14,691 nt of DNA from Euryarchaeota archaeon UBA23 (GTDB lineage: Archaea > Thermoplasmatota > Poseidoniia > Poseidoniales > Thalassarchaeaceae), in NCBI GenBank assembly GCA_002498725.1, contig DAIJ01000012.1:1-14691 (forward strand), in the 5' to 3' direction. Shown here one piece after another: positions 1 through 6,647 of the stretch (positions are counted from its first letter, which is position 1; each line of letters starts with the position of its first letter). The notes beneath the pieces were generated by a model that saw only the letters and a list, made by a program, of their open reading frames with translations, ran no database searches and was not told the DNA's origin. The translations under genes were made by a program, and so were the position numbers.

Positions 1-15
1 ATTTCCAACCTTGGA

Positions 16-1155
16 ATGCCTAGGATGAAAATCGATCAACAAGGCAATGTAACCTTAGGATTGGGGGGGCAAAGAATAATTCTCCCAACTGAAGTGTCTC
101 AGGAGGAATTACATCGCAGCCTTTCAGATATTGAGGCGTACGTTGAATTGGTCGATAAAGCGACTTGTTTCCATAAAGACGCTGTTAAGATGAATATGAT
201 GGAAGCAATACTCTACACCATGGCAGCCCCATTCTCAAATGAGTGGATGCGTAAGAAGAGAAAGGCACGAAGTCTAACAGATAGGACTGGCCCAAAACAC
301 CTCGTTATTTATGGGGCAGCAGGAAATGGTAAGACCACCTTTGGCAGACTCCAGAATCACATACTCTCAACAAAGCCAATTGAACCATTGGATGGGAAGA
401 ACTACAAGAAGGCCAATTGGGATAATCTGTTCGATCATATAATGACACAAGGAAGTCCATATCCTGTGGTTATTGATGACATAAAATCCTCTTGTTTCAC
501 CCAACAAGCAGGAAATCTAGAGGGTCGAATAAAGGCATATTTCGAGAACGACTGGTCTCCAGATAGAACTTATCCGATGATTATTTTCAATACCAATCAT
601 GACAATATGGCAGATTGGGCGGAAAGAAGGGTTAGGAAACTTGACTTCTCTTTGAGATTCAAAGGTAACGAGACCGAGCAGTCTGAGGTAGAAAGAATCT
701 TGACTACAGAAAATCTCGTGTTTCCAGCCTTTGCAAAAATTTACTCTAGAAAACTCATTGAAGGATTCGAATATAGTTCGGACGAGCTCAAATTGGCAAG
801 AGAAGCATTCCAAGAGTTATACCAAAATGCCGACAGAGTATTACCGAGCTTCTTCCCCACAAAAGAACCTGAGAAAATCTATGATATGAATGCGATTTAC
901 TGTAATGAGATTGAGAGTTATGGACAATTCGTAGAGGAGTCGATAAGAACCAACAGAGGGAAGGTTCTGAAGTTGAAGTTTGAAAGTAATAGATATGGGA
1001 AAAATAAGACTCTGGAAACCTACCAATCTCGTTTACCGCCAGAAGTCGCAACACAGATTGAGTCTACTACATTAATTATCAAAAATCCAGATGAATATAG
1101 AAAATTCATGGCTTCTGGAAAACCAAAGAAAAAAAGATGGTTTTCGCGAGGTTGA
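16..1155 (+). CDS. P-loop ATPase with AAA+/SF3-like motifs, possibly 5'-truncated by the window
   Basis: The protein has a Walker A motif, GAAGNGKT at residues 100-107, and a Walker B-like strand, VVIDDI at 151-156. A sensor-1-like strand FNTNHD follows at 191-196, then a double arginine at 204-205 (AERRVRKLDF) in the place of an arginine finger. This order (A, B, Asn sensor, Arg pair) fits AAA+ or superfamily 3 helicase-like NTPases; I cannot assign a family. The N-terminal 95 residues and C-terminal 150 residues show no domain I recognise, and the C-terminus is basic (KPKKKRWFSRG). The frame is open up to base 1 with no stop and no clear ribosome-binding site before the ATG, so the real gene may begin outside the window. 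It ends 4 nt before the GIY-YIG nuclease gene, suggesting one transcript and a joint role. Arginine is written mostly AGA/AGG, unlike later genes, which hints at transfer. Confidence 0.75.
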   Translation: MPRMKIDQQGNVTLGLGGQRIILPTEVSQEELHRSLSDIEAYVELVDKATCFHKDAVKMNMMEAILYTMAAPFSNEWMRKKRKARSLTDRTGPKHLVIYGAAGNGKTTFGRLQNHILSTKPIEPLDGKNYKKANWDNLFDHIMTQGSPYPVVIDDIKSSCFTQQAGNLEGRIKAYFENDWSPDRTYPMIIFNTNHDNMADWAERRVRKLDFSLRFKGNETEQSEVERILTTENLVFPAFAKIYSRKLIEGFEYSSDELKLAREAFQELYQNADRVLPSFFPTKEPEKIYDMNAIYCNEIESYGQFVEESIRTNRGKVLKLKFESNRYGKNKTLETYQSRLPPEVATQIESTTLIIKNPDEYRKFMASGKPKKKRWFSRG

Positions 1156-1159
1156 TTCC

Positions 1160-1774
1160 ATGGCAAAGAACGGTCAATGTTACATCCTCAAACTGAAAAG
1201 AGGGAAATGGTATGTTGGCTATACGACAAAGGGAGTCGAACGAATACAAGACCACATAGACGAGAATGGGGCAAAGTGGACAAAGAAATATGCGCCTGTG
1301 AAGCCAATTCCATGGAGCCAGACACCTCCTGGAAAAACAAAAGCGACGCCGAAAAATAAAGTGGACAACGATGAGGATAAGCTTACGCTGAAATTAATGA
1401 AAGAACATGGAATAAAGAATGTTCGTGGTGGGTCTTGGTGCATGGTAAATATGCGTCAGAAAACATATAGAGAACTTGAAGGATTAATTGAAGGGAAGAA
1501 AAATTCGAGAAATATCAAGAAGAAAGGTCCTCTCAAGAAAACAAAACAAAACAAGGTTATCAGGTGTAATGGAGTTAGGAAAAATGGAAAATCCTGTAAA
1601 CAAATTGTAGCAAAAAAGGGCGAATATTGCAAATATCATTCTAGCCAAAAAAAGGTAATTTGTGCCAAGTGCAATCGAATTGGACATGAATCAAAGGATT
1701 GCTATGCCAAGACCAAAGTTGCAGGAAGAGGCCCCTTGAGTCGAATGTTGCGAAGTGGATTACGCAAGAAATGA
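1160..1774 (+). CDS. GIY-YIG endonuclease with two C-terminal zinc-binding motifs
   Basis: The N-terminus carries a GIY-YIG-like nuclease core: CYILKLKRGKWYVGYT at residues 6-21, an arginine-containing helix (GVERIQDHI) and the segment GAKWTKKYAPVKPI. A later helix, EDKLTLKLMKEHGIKNVRGG, matches the glutamate-bearing helix of a subgroup I recall from giant viruses and marine microbes. The C-terminal third is very lysine-rich and holds two Cys/His motifs: a CxxxxxxxxC...CxxH module (RCNGVRKNGKSC...YCKYH) and a CCHC zinc knuckle (CAKCNRIGHESKDC), both likely to bind nucleic acid. I chose the ATG at 1160 because GAGGT lies 7 nt upstream and the domain begins there; an in-frame ATG at 1091 would add 23 residues inside the ATPase gene. 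It is probably co-transcribed with the ATPase. Biological role unknown: mobile-element endonuclease, repair or defence are all possible. Confidence 0.85.
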   Translation: MAKNGQCYILKLKRGKWYVGYTTKGVERIQDHIDENGAKWTKKYAPVKPIPWSQTPPGKTKATPKNKVDNDEDKLTLKLMKEHGIKNVRGGSWCMVNMRQKTYRELEGLIEGKKNSRNIKKKGPLKKTKQNKVIRCNGVRKNGKSCKQIVAKKGEYCKYHSSQKKVICAKCNRIGHESKDCYAKTKVAGRGPLSRMLRSGLRKK

Positions 1775-1775
1775 A

Positions 1776-2207
1776 TTACTCATTCAACCAAGATAACCAA
1801 CGTGCTACTGCATTCTGAACACTAGGAACTTCCATCTCAGATCGACAGCATCTCTCCCAAGCTAACTGTTCGCCCTTTGGCGTGATTGAGAATAATTCTG
1901 CGCGCATCAGAATTCCATCTGCCGCATCGCACTTGCTACGATTGTCGTCAACAAAACAGTGTAAGAGATGTTTTGGGAAGTGGTGCATGATTCCTGATTC
2001 TGGACAGCATAACATACAGCTTCTTTCCAAGAAGAGTAGGGATGCTCCTGTAGATTCATCAACTTCATGGCCTCTGATTTTGGTGTCGGCAATCATGTTA
2101 GCAACGTCAACGTTGTACCACTGAGTTTGAGATGGTGGAATGTCTAGGCGAGATACGTCATCGAGGTATTGTTGTACCTTCATTTGGGTGTACGCCTCGT
2201 CGCCCAT
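1776..2207 (-). CDS. Cys/His-rich hypothetical protein, about 143 aa
   Basis: I do not recognise this protein. It starts at an ATG at 2207; an in-frame TTG at 2216 would add three residues. The middle holds a CMLCC cluster (Cys 64, 67, 68), four histidines (75, 76, 80, 83) and further cysteines at 84, 93, 120 and 121, a spacing that could form a metal site. The N-terminus is acidic and polar, and the C-terminus ends in a tryptophan-rich helix (VARWLSWLNE). There is no signal peptide or membrane segment, so it is probably cytoplasmic. It converges on the nuclease gene with one base between the two stop codons, and is divergent from the Lrp-type regulator. Upstream lie two TATA-like candidates, TTAAAA at 2233-2238 and ATATAAAA at 2251-2258 (read on the minus strand). 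Confidence 0.6.
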   Translation of the reverse strand: MGDEAYTQMKVQQYLDDVSRLDIPPSQTQWYNVDVANMIADTKIRGHEVDESTGASLLFLERSCMLCCPESGIMHHFPKHLLHCFVDDNRSKCDAADGILMRAELFSITPKGEQLAWERCCRSEMEVPSVQNAVARWLSWLNE

Positions 2208-2220
2208 CAAAACCAAAGAA

Positions 2221-2351
2221 AATGCCGACTCATTTTAATGCAACTTTTGTTTTTATATGTAAATAACTCCGTATTACGGAAAAAATGAGAGTTTTATGTT
2301 CAAATTTAATGCCCCGAAGGTACAAATAAGAAACTTAAACCGGAATGATTC
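2221..2351. promoter_or_regulatory. Divergent promoter region between the Cys/His orphan and the Lrp-type regulator
   Basis: This AT-rich gap separates two divergent start codons. For the regulator, ACAAATAAG at 2322-2330 is centred about 26 bp before its ATG, where a TATA box would sit for a leaderless transcript. A second AT-rich site, TTTTATG, lies at 2292-2298. For the minus-strand gene, TTAAAA (2233-2238) and ATATAAAA (2251-2258) are candidates. All are inspection-level matches to the loose archaeal TATA consensus. Confidence 0.45.
2268..2280. promoter_or_regulatory. 13-bp palindrome, candidate Lrp-type operator
   Basis: The bases form a perfect inverted repeat, TCCGTA-T-TACGGA: two 6-bp arms around one central base. 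It lies upstream of the regulator's TATA candidates and 8 bp beyond one TATA candidate of the divergent gene. Archaeal Lrp/AsnC proteins often bind pseudo-palindromes of about 13 bp near their own promoters, so autoregulation is a reasonable guess. No binding data support it. Confidence 0.4.
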
Positions 2352-2774
2352 ATGGTAGCCGTAGATTCGCTAGATAGAGCCATACTTGCCGTACTTCGAG
2401 ACTCCGCGAGAGCACCTTTTGTTGAAATTGCTAAGAAAGTGGATGTCACTGAAAGAACTGTTCGTACACGTATGAAACGTATGGAGGAAGAAGGCGTAAT
2501 TCGGGGCTATACAATTCGGGAAACTGGGATTGGCCTTACTGCGCTTGTTAGGATTAAGGTAGGTCCTGGAACTGAGATCGGTAGTCTTGCTGGAGAATTT
2601 ACAGGTTGGGAAGGTGTAGAGTCTGTCTACGAGATTAGTGGCGATGCAGATTTGATCGGTGTCGTTCACGTTGACGACACTGTTGCACTACGTGATTTAT
2701 TGGATCGAATGTGGCTAACAGCACCCGGCGATATTACCGCAACTCAGACGGAATTAGTTCTCGAACACTACTGA
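2352..2774 (+). CDS. Lrp/AsnC-family transcriptional regulator
   Basis: The 140-residue length and architecture are typical of archaeal Lrp/AsnC (feast/famine) regulators. An N-terminal winged helix-turn-helix spans about residues 5-52 (DRAILAVLRDSAR, then VEIAKKVDVTERTVRTRMKR, then GVIRGYTI). A C-terminal RAM domain for effector binding and oligomerisation spans about 60-138, including GVESVYEISGDADLIGVVHV. Such proteins act as dimers or octamers on DNA and often sense amino acids; the effector here cannot be read from sequence. The gene starts at an ATG with no strong ribosome-binding site, consistent with a leaderless transcript from the TATA-like box 26 bp upstream. A 13-bp palindrome in the upstream gap is a plausible operator. 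Its stop abuts the stop of the convergent methyltransferase gene with no spacer. Confidence 0.93.
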   Translation: MVAVDSLDRAILAVLRDSARAPFVEIAKKVDVTERTVRTRMKRMEEEGVIRGYTIRETGIGLTALVRIKVGPGTEIGSLAGEFTGWEGVESVYEISGDADLIGVVHVDDTVALRDLLDRMWLTAPGDITATQTELVLEHY

Positions 2775-3611
2775 TTACGGCTTTCGCATTAGGTGTCTGT
2801 GATAAGCCATTGATCCACTGACAAACCCCTCGTAAACTGGTGTACCTTTTATTCCAGCAAATGTTTCAAAACTTCTTCGTACTGATTGTGGAACTTGTTC
2901 TTCAATTGCCTTCATCTTAGCTTCATTAATCTCATCAAGGGCGCAGATTACCTCTTGTACAACATCAGCAGATTCTACAATTTCGAATCCCTTTGATTTG
3001 AAAACAGAAGGTAATGTATCCATTGTTTTGGAATCGCGAAGGTCTGTCCAACAAAACATACCTCCTGGCTTGAGAACACGGTATGCCTGAGATACAAATG
3101 CAGACATATCTCCATAGCAGTGTGATGACTCTACGTTGTACACTACGTCAAAAGTTTCGTCTTCAAAGGGTAATGACTGAGCATTGCCTTCAATGAATTC
3201 TAGATTGGTTTGATCCGCATACCATTGTTTGCAATGACCTACTGCCTTGGCTGAGAAATCTACTCCTATGAGTTTGGTAGGAGAATGCGTCTTGGCAATC
3301 CAACTAGCCCCGCCGCCTCTTCCAGACCCTACTTCGAGAACTTGCTTTCCTTCGATATCAACACCTCTAATATTCATTGAATAGAGTTGGATGAACATTC
3401 TATTTGGCTCATCAACGTCTTCAAGTTCTGGGCCTTTGCCGTCTTCGAATCCATAATTCATGAAGCGGAAGGCGCTGTCATCATTGGCCTTGGCCATTTT
3501 CTGATACCACCACTTCCACATTCGATTTTGGATTCCTCCTGGTGCCATTCTCAGCATGATAACAAAGGCTCTGGCAGGTAGACCCATCTTCTTCGGAGAG
3601 GATACGCGCAT
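2775..3611 (-). CDS. Class I SAM-dependent methyltransferase (phthiotriolone/UbiE-like type)
   Basis: Numbering from the ATG at 3611 (278 aa), the SAM-binding motif I is VLEVGSGRGGGAS at 91-103. An acidic motif II end follows (LIGVDFS, 114-120), then the GNAQSLPFEDETFDVVYNVE stretch at 142-161 and the post-motif RVLKPGGMF at 178-186. The run SSHCYGD after motif IV and the N-terminal block NYGFEDG...NRMFIQLYS recall small-molecule methyltransferases such as mycobacterial phthiotriolone and rifamycin-type enzymes, so the substrate may be a lipid, quinone or phenol. This is family analogy only. An ATG at 3644 would add 11 residues but has no ribosome-binding site. The ATG at 3611 has GGTG 5 nt upstream, overlapping the stop codon of the thioredoxin-fold gene, pointing to translational coupling. 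Confidence 0.85.
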   Translation of the reverse strand: MRVSSPKKMGLPARAFVIMLRMAPGGIQNRMWKWWYQKMAKANDDSAFRFMNYGFEDGKGPELEDVDEPNRMFIQLYSMNIRGVDIEGKQVLEVGSGRGGGASWIAKTHSPTKLIGVDFSAKAVGHCKQWYADQTNLEFIEGNAQSLPFEDETFDVVYNVESSHCYGDMSAFVSQAYRVLKPGGMFCWTDLRDSKTMDTLPSVFKSKGFEIVESADVVQEVICALDEINEAKMKAIEEQVPQSVRRSFETFAGIKGTPVYEGFVSGSMAYHRHLMRKP

Positions 3612-3619
3612 GCTTGCAC

Positions 3620-4174
3620 CTACTGCTTCCACTTGACCGAACATCCGATAGAATCAGTTCGGGGTGTTGTAATTTCTTTACAGGTTCCTAATGCTTCTAT
3701 TGCATCGGATAATTCAGATGTTGTTGCCTGAGATGGATCTCTTGGTGAATCGTCAAGTCTTCCTCTGTATACCACCTTTCCAAATGCATCTAGGAGGTAG
3801 AACTCTGGTGTTCTCTCTGCACCATATGAATGTGCGATTTCTTGTGATTCGTCATGTAGGTATGAATAGCTCATGCCTTTACCTGCACGCTTTACCATTG
3901 ATTCCCAGTTATCTGATTCGTACATTATAGGATCATTGGAATTGATTCCGACAAAACCCATCTTGTGTTTTCGCGCCTTCGCTGCCATCTCTTCAATTCT
4001 AGACTCTGAACCTACTACATATGGGCAGTGATTGCAGGTGAACAGTACTACTATTCCTGAACTACCTGATGCAGTTGAGAGAGTTACCATTTCCCCACCT
4101 ACTGACGGGTTAGCATTTGGAAGTTCGAATTCTGGGGCTTGATCTCCGGGCTCTATGCCTCGTGGGCCTGACAT
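3620..4174 (-). CDS. Thioredoxin-fold AhpC/TSA-type redox protein
   Basis: This 184-residue cytoplasmic protein has the thioredoxin/peroxiredoxin layout. The N-terminal GDQAPEFELPN (10-20) is the usual AhpC/TSA entry. The active site FTCNHCPYV (45-53) contains a CxxC pair, Cys47 and Cys50. TPEFYLLD (122-129) supplies the cis-proline loop, followed by GKVVYRGRLDD (132-142). The C-terminal GCSVKWK (177-183) matches a GCSIKWK tail I recall from this subgroup; its Cys178 may take part in catalysis or resolution. The CNHC site suggests a thiol-disulfide reductase or atypical peroxiredoxin rather than a classic one-Cys peroxidase. No signal peptide or membrane anchor is present. The methyltransferase gene follows at once. 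The 68-bp gap upstream holds no clear TATA box, only an AT-rich stretch near 4225-4240 and a GTCATGAC palindrome at 4189-4196. Confidence 0.88.
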   Translation of the reverse strand: MSGPRGIEPGDQAPEFELPNANPSVGGEMVTLSTASGSSGIVVLFTCNHCPYVVGSESRIEEMAAKARKHKMGFVGINSNDPIMYESDNWESMVKRAGKGMSYSYLHDESQEIAHSYGAERTPEFYLLDAFGKVVYRGRLDDSPRDPSQATTSELSDAIEALGTCKEITTPRTDSIGCSVKWKQ

Positions 4175-4242
4175 GACTCTAGGAAGTGGTCATGACGGTT
4201 GAATGCTACGTACTACACAATTCTAAAACTGAAAAGGTATTT

Positions 4243-6594
4243 TCAAATTTTGGGGGTTGTAGAATCTGCCCTCTGACGAGATTCTTCGAATCTTCGTCTA
4301 GCTAACCTATGCTCTGGATCTACGTCTAGAACATCGCGCCAAGCAGCGACTGCTTTGTAGGGGTCTTCTCCTTCGTGTAGAATTGCTGCAATTCTAAGTC
4401 TCGCATCAATGTGGTGCGGATCTACCGATGCGGCACTCTTGAAGTCGGAAAATGCTTCGTCTAAACGCCCAAAGTCAAGGTAAAGCAAACCTCTCTGGAA
4501 CCATGCATCTGAGTTGTCGGGGTCTATTTGTAGGGCTTTATTTAGCGGCAATTCTGCCTGTTCTGCTCTATCCATAGCAATCAGGCAAGTTCCTTGATGG
4601 ACTAAGGCCATGGTATGTTCAGGTGCTATCTCTGAAAGCCGCCTTAATTCGGCTTCTGCCTCTGTCCAATCGCCCAGATTCATCAGAACTTCTGCTCGCC
4701 TCTGACGAGCAAGAGGGTGGTTTGGGCGTGATTCCACTAGAATGTCGGCATCGTCCAATGCCGTAGTTAGGTCATCTCTTAACATAGCAGCCGAGCAGCG
4801 ATTCAGGCGTGCTCTACTGTGAGATGGCTCTGCTTCGAGGACTTTGGTAAACATGCTCTGTGCTTCTGTCAGTCGCCCCTCTCTTGCTGCAATTATACCT
4901 CTAACAAAGGTAACTGAATGATGATTGTGTAAATTTGTTGCCGCTTCTGCAAGCATCGTGTTTGCTTGGTCGAAACGGCCCATTTCAACCAGCAATCTAG
5001 AATTTTCAAGAGGTATAGATGAGTTGTCTGGTAGTAATCTGCGGGCTCTAACTATTGCAATCTCTGCCTCACTATACAGGCCTTGGTATCGCAGAGCTCG
5101 TGCTCGACCAAGCCATGCAAGACCAGATTCTCTATCGCGTTCTATAGCCTCATCAAATGCTGTTAATGCAGAAAGAAGTGTCATTTCGTCGTGTTGACCT
5201 GTCTCATCCAACTTATTCTCAGTCGATTCTAGATGTAAACGGCCATCCATGACATGAAGGTGGGCGCTTTCCCAGGATATCTCTGGTGCTTTGTTCAGTA
5301 TGTCTCTAGCCCATTCTGGCGACCCTGCTCTTAGAAGTATCAATGAGAGACGTCCTCTTACCTCTGCATCTTGTGGATTTGTTTCTAGGTATTTTTCTAG
5401 AACCTCTCTGGCTGCATCGTGTCGCCCGTCGTTCTCAAGAATTTCTGCTTCAAGTAAAATACCATATTCTCCAAGAGCCACTGCTCGTCTAACACTTTGA
5501 ATTGCTTCTGACGTAGGTGAGTTTGTTGCGGCCAATAAACGTGCATGAAGGAGCCATGCGTCTGCATTTGTTTGATTCATTTCTAGGGCTTTTTCGATTG
5601 ATTCCAAGGCTACTTCTACTTCCCCTAACAACATCAACTTAGCGCCACGTTCGGTCCATCCCGATGCCGTAGTTGGTTGGCTTGATAGTGGATCTGTGTT
5701 TTCTCTAGCCTCATGAGCTCGATTTGCTAGATCTGTAATTGCTAATTGATTTTGAGAGAGATTGGTTTCTATTCCTAAGGCTTCAAGTCGTCTCTGATTG
5801 CGTGTGGCTCTTTCAACATCCGTGCCTGAAAGTAGGAGAGTTTGCTCTTGTAATATCTCAATATCATCTGGATTAATTGCAAGAAGGCGCTCTAAACTTC
5901 TATCTAGAGACTCAATGTCTCCTTGTTCTCGCTGAATCTTTGACAGGGCTCGTAAGGCGTCCGCGTCCTCTGAACCAAGTTCGTGGGCTCGGCGGTAACA
6001 TTGTGCTGCTCTATCTGTACGATCTATTGCATGGAATAATTCTCCAAGTTCTCTTTGTTCGGTACCGGACAATTCTAGATCTTCGGCTGTCATTTCTACA
6101 GCATCAAGAATATTTGCAAATCGCTCCACTAATGGAGAAAGACCTGTCATGATTTTAGTTTCGGACGAATTCATATCGCCTTTCTGATGCCCACTCAGAA
6201 TAGATCTTGCTGCATGAGTCGCTATCGCACAAGATTCCGAAGAGCTGATCCCAATTCCCTGTTCAAAAAGAAGTGTTTCTGTAGTCTCTAATGACTGGTG
6301 GACTTTGAGAAGTCCTTGCATTTCCGGCGTTTCTCCAAGAACGGTATCTACGCCTCTAGACAATAAATCGAGTTTCTGGGTTGTAGAACTAAGATCTCCT
6401 TCAAGAGTTCCTATTCTATTAGCAATTCTATCTCTTTGAGATAGCACTTGTTGATGTCTCATCCAAAGAGTCAAAATCAGCAAACCAAGGAATGCATAAG
6501 CTGCAAGAAGCCCCATGGTGGACTGTTCCATCGGCCCCAGCGGACCTGTGAGCCTTTTGATGGCTTCGTCTGCTGAGGCGCCTAATATCCCCAT
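4243..6594 (-). CDS. Membrane-anchored tetratricopeptide repeat (TPR) protein, 783 aa
   Basis: A single hydrophobic segment near residues 27-45 (MGLLAAYAFLGLLILTLWM) is followed by basic residues (RHQQ...RDR), so the large C-terminal part is most likely cytoplasmic and anchored to the membrane. A short coiled-coil-like stretch with heptad leucines spans about 50-80. From about 175 to 770 the sequence is almost continuous TPR helix pairs with the classic spacing: Ala/Gly in helix A, ...A...Y..A....P in helix B, and about 34-residue steps. Clear units include those ending NPDD (241-244), NPQD (406-409), DPDN (691-694), DPHH (726-729) and DPEH (759-762). TPR arrays are protein-binding scaffolds; the partner is unknown. 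The ATG at 6594 lies 53 bp after the dnaG stop on the same strand, with a GC-rich hairpin in between. Confidence 0.9.
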   Translation of the reverse strand: MGILGASADEAIKRLTGPLGPMEQSTMGLLAAYAFLGLLILTLWMRHQQVLSQRDRIANRIGTLEGDLSSTTQKLDLLSRGVDTVLGETPEMQGLLKVHQSLETTETLLFEQGIGISSSESCAIATHAARSILSGHQKGDMNSSETKIMTGLSPLVERFANILDAVEMTAEDLELSGTEQRELGELFHAIDRTDRAAQCYRRAHELGSEDADALRALSKIQREQGDIESLDRSLERLLAINPDDIEILQEQTLLLSGTDVERATRNQRRLEALGIETNLSQNQLAITDLANRAHEARENTDPLSSQPTTASGWTERGAKLMLLGEVEVALESIEKALEMNQTNADAWLLHARLLAATNSPTSEAIQSVRRAVALGEYGILLEAEILENDGRHDAAREVLEKYLETNPQDAEVRGRLSLILLRAGSPEWARDILNKAPEISWESAHLHVMDGRLHLESTENKLDETGQHDEMTLLSALTAFDEAIERDRESGLAWLGRARALRYQGLYSEAEIAIVRARRLLPDNSSIPLENSRLLVEMGRFDQANTMLAEAATNLHNHHSVTFVRGIIAAREGRLTEAQSMFTKVLEAEPSHSRARLNRCSAAMLRDDLTTALDDADILVESRPNHPLARQRRAEVLMNLGDWTEAEAELRRLSEIAPEHTMALVHQGTCLIAMDRAEQAELPLNKALQIDPDNSDAWFQRGLLYLDFGRLDEAFSDFKSAASVDPHHIDARLRIAAILHEGEDPYKAVAAWRDVLDVDPEHRLARRRFEESRQRADSTTPKI

Positions 6595-6598
6595 TAAT

Positions 6599-6617
6599 GG
6601 CGGGACTACGTCCCGCC
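6599..6617. repeat. GC-rich perfect hairpin between dnaG and the TPR gene
   Basis: GGCGGGAC-TAC-GTCCCGCC is a perfect 8-bp inverted repeat with a 3-base loop. On the minus-strand transcript it would end 4 nt before the TPR start codon. The bases after it are ATTA, not a run of U, so it is not a classic terminator; it could limit ribosome access, mark a processing point or slow RNA polymerase. Confidence 0.6.
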
Positions 6618-6647
6618 GGAAATAGTAAAATTATGCGTCATTTAGTA

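Noticed and set aside
54..61. HKD string at residues 53-55 of the first protein as a phospholipase D site
   Set aside because: The phospholipase D motif is HxKxxxxD; this HKD is followed by AVKMN and lacks the required spacing.
1091..1159. Upstream ATG at 1091 as start of the GIY-YIG gene
   Set aside because: It would place 23 extra residues inside the ATPase gene with no ribosome-binding site, whereas the ATG at 1160 has GAGGT at a good distance and begins right before the nuclease domain.
3612..3644. Upstream ATG at 3644 as start of the methyltransferase
   Set aside because: No ribosome-binding site there, and it would overlap the redox gene by 25 bases; the ATG at 3611 has GGTG 5 nt upstream.
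4189..4196. GTCATGAC palindrome upstream of the redox gene as an operator
   Set aside because: An 8-bp palindrome is expected by chance at this scale and no second copy or supporting promoter element was seen.
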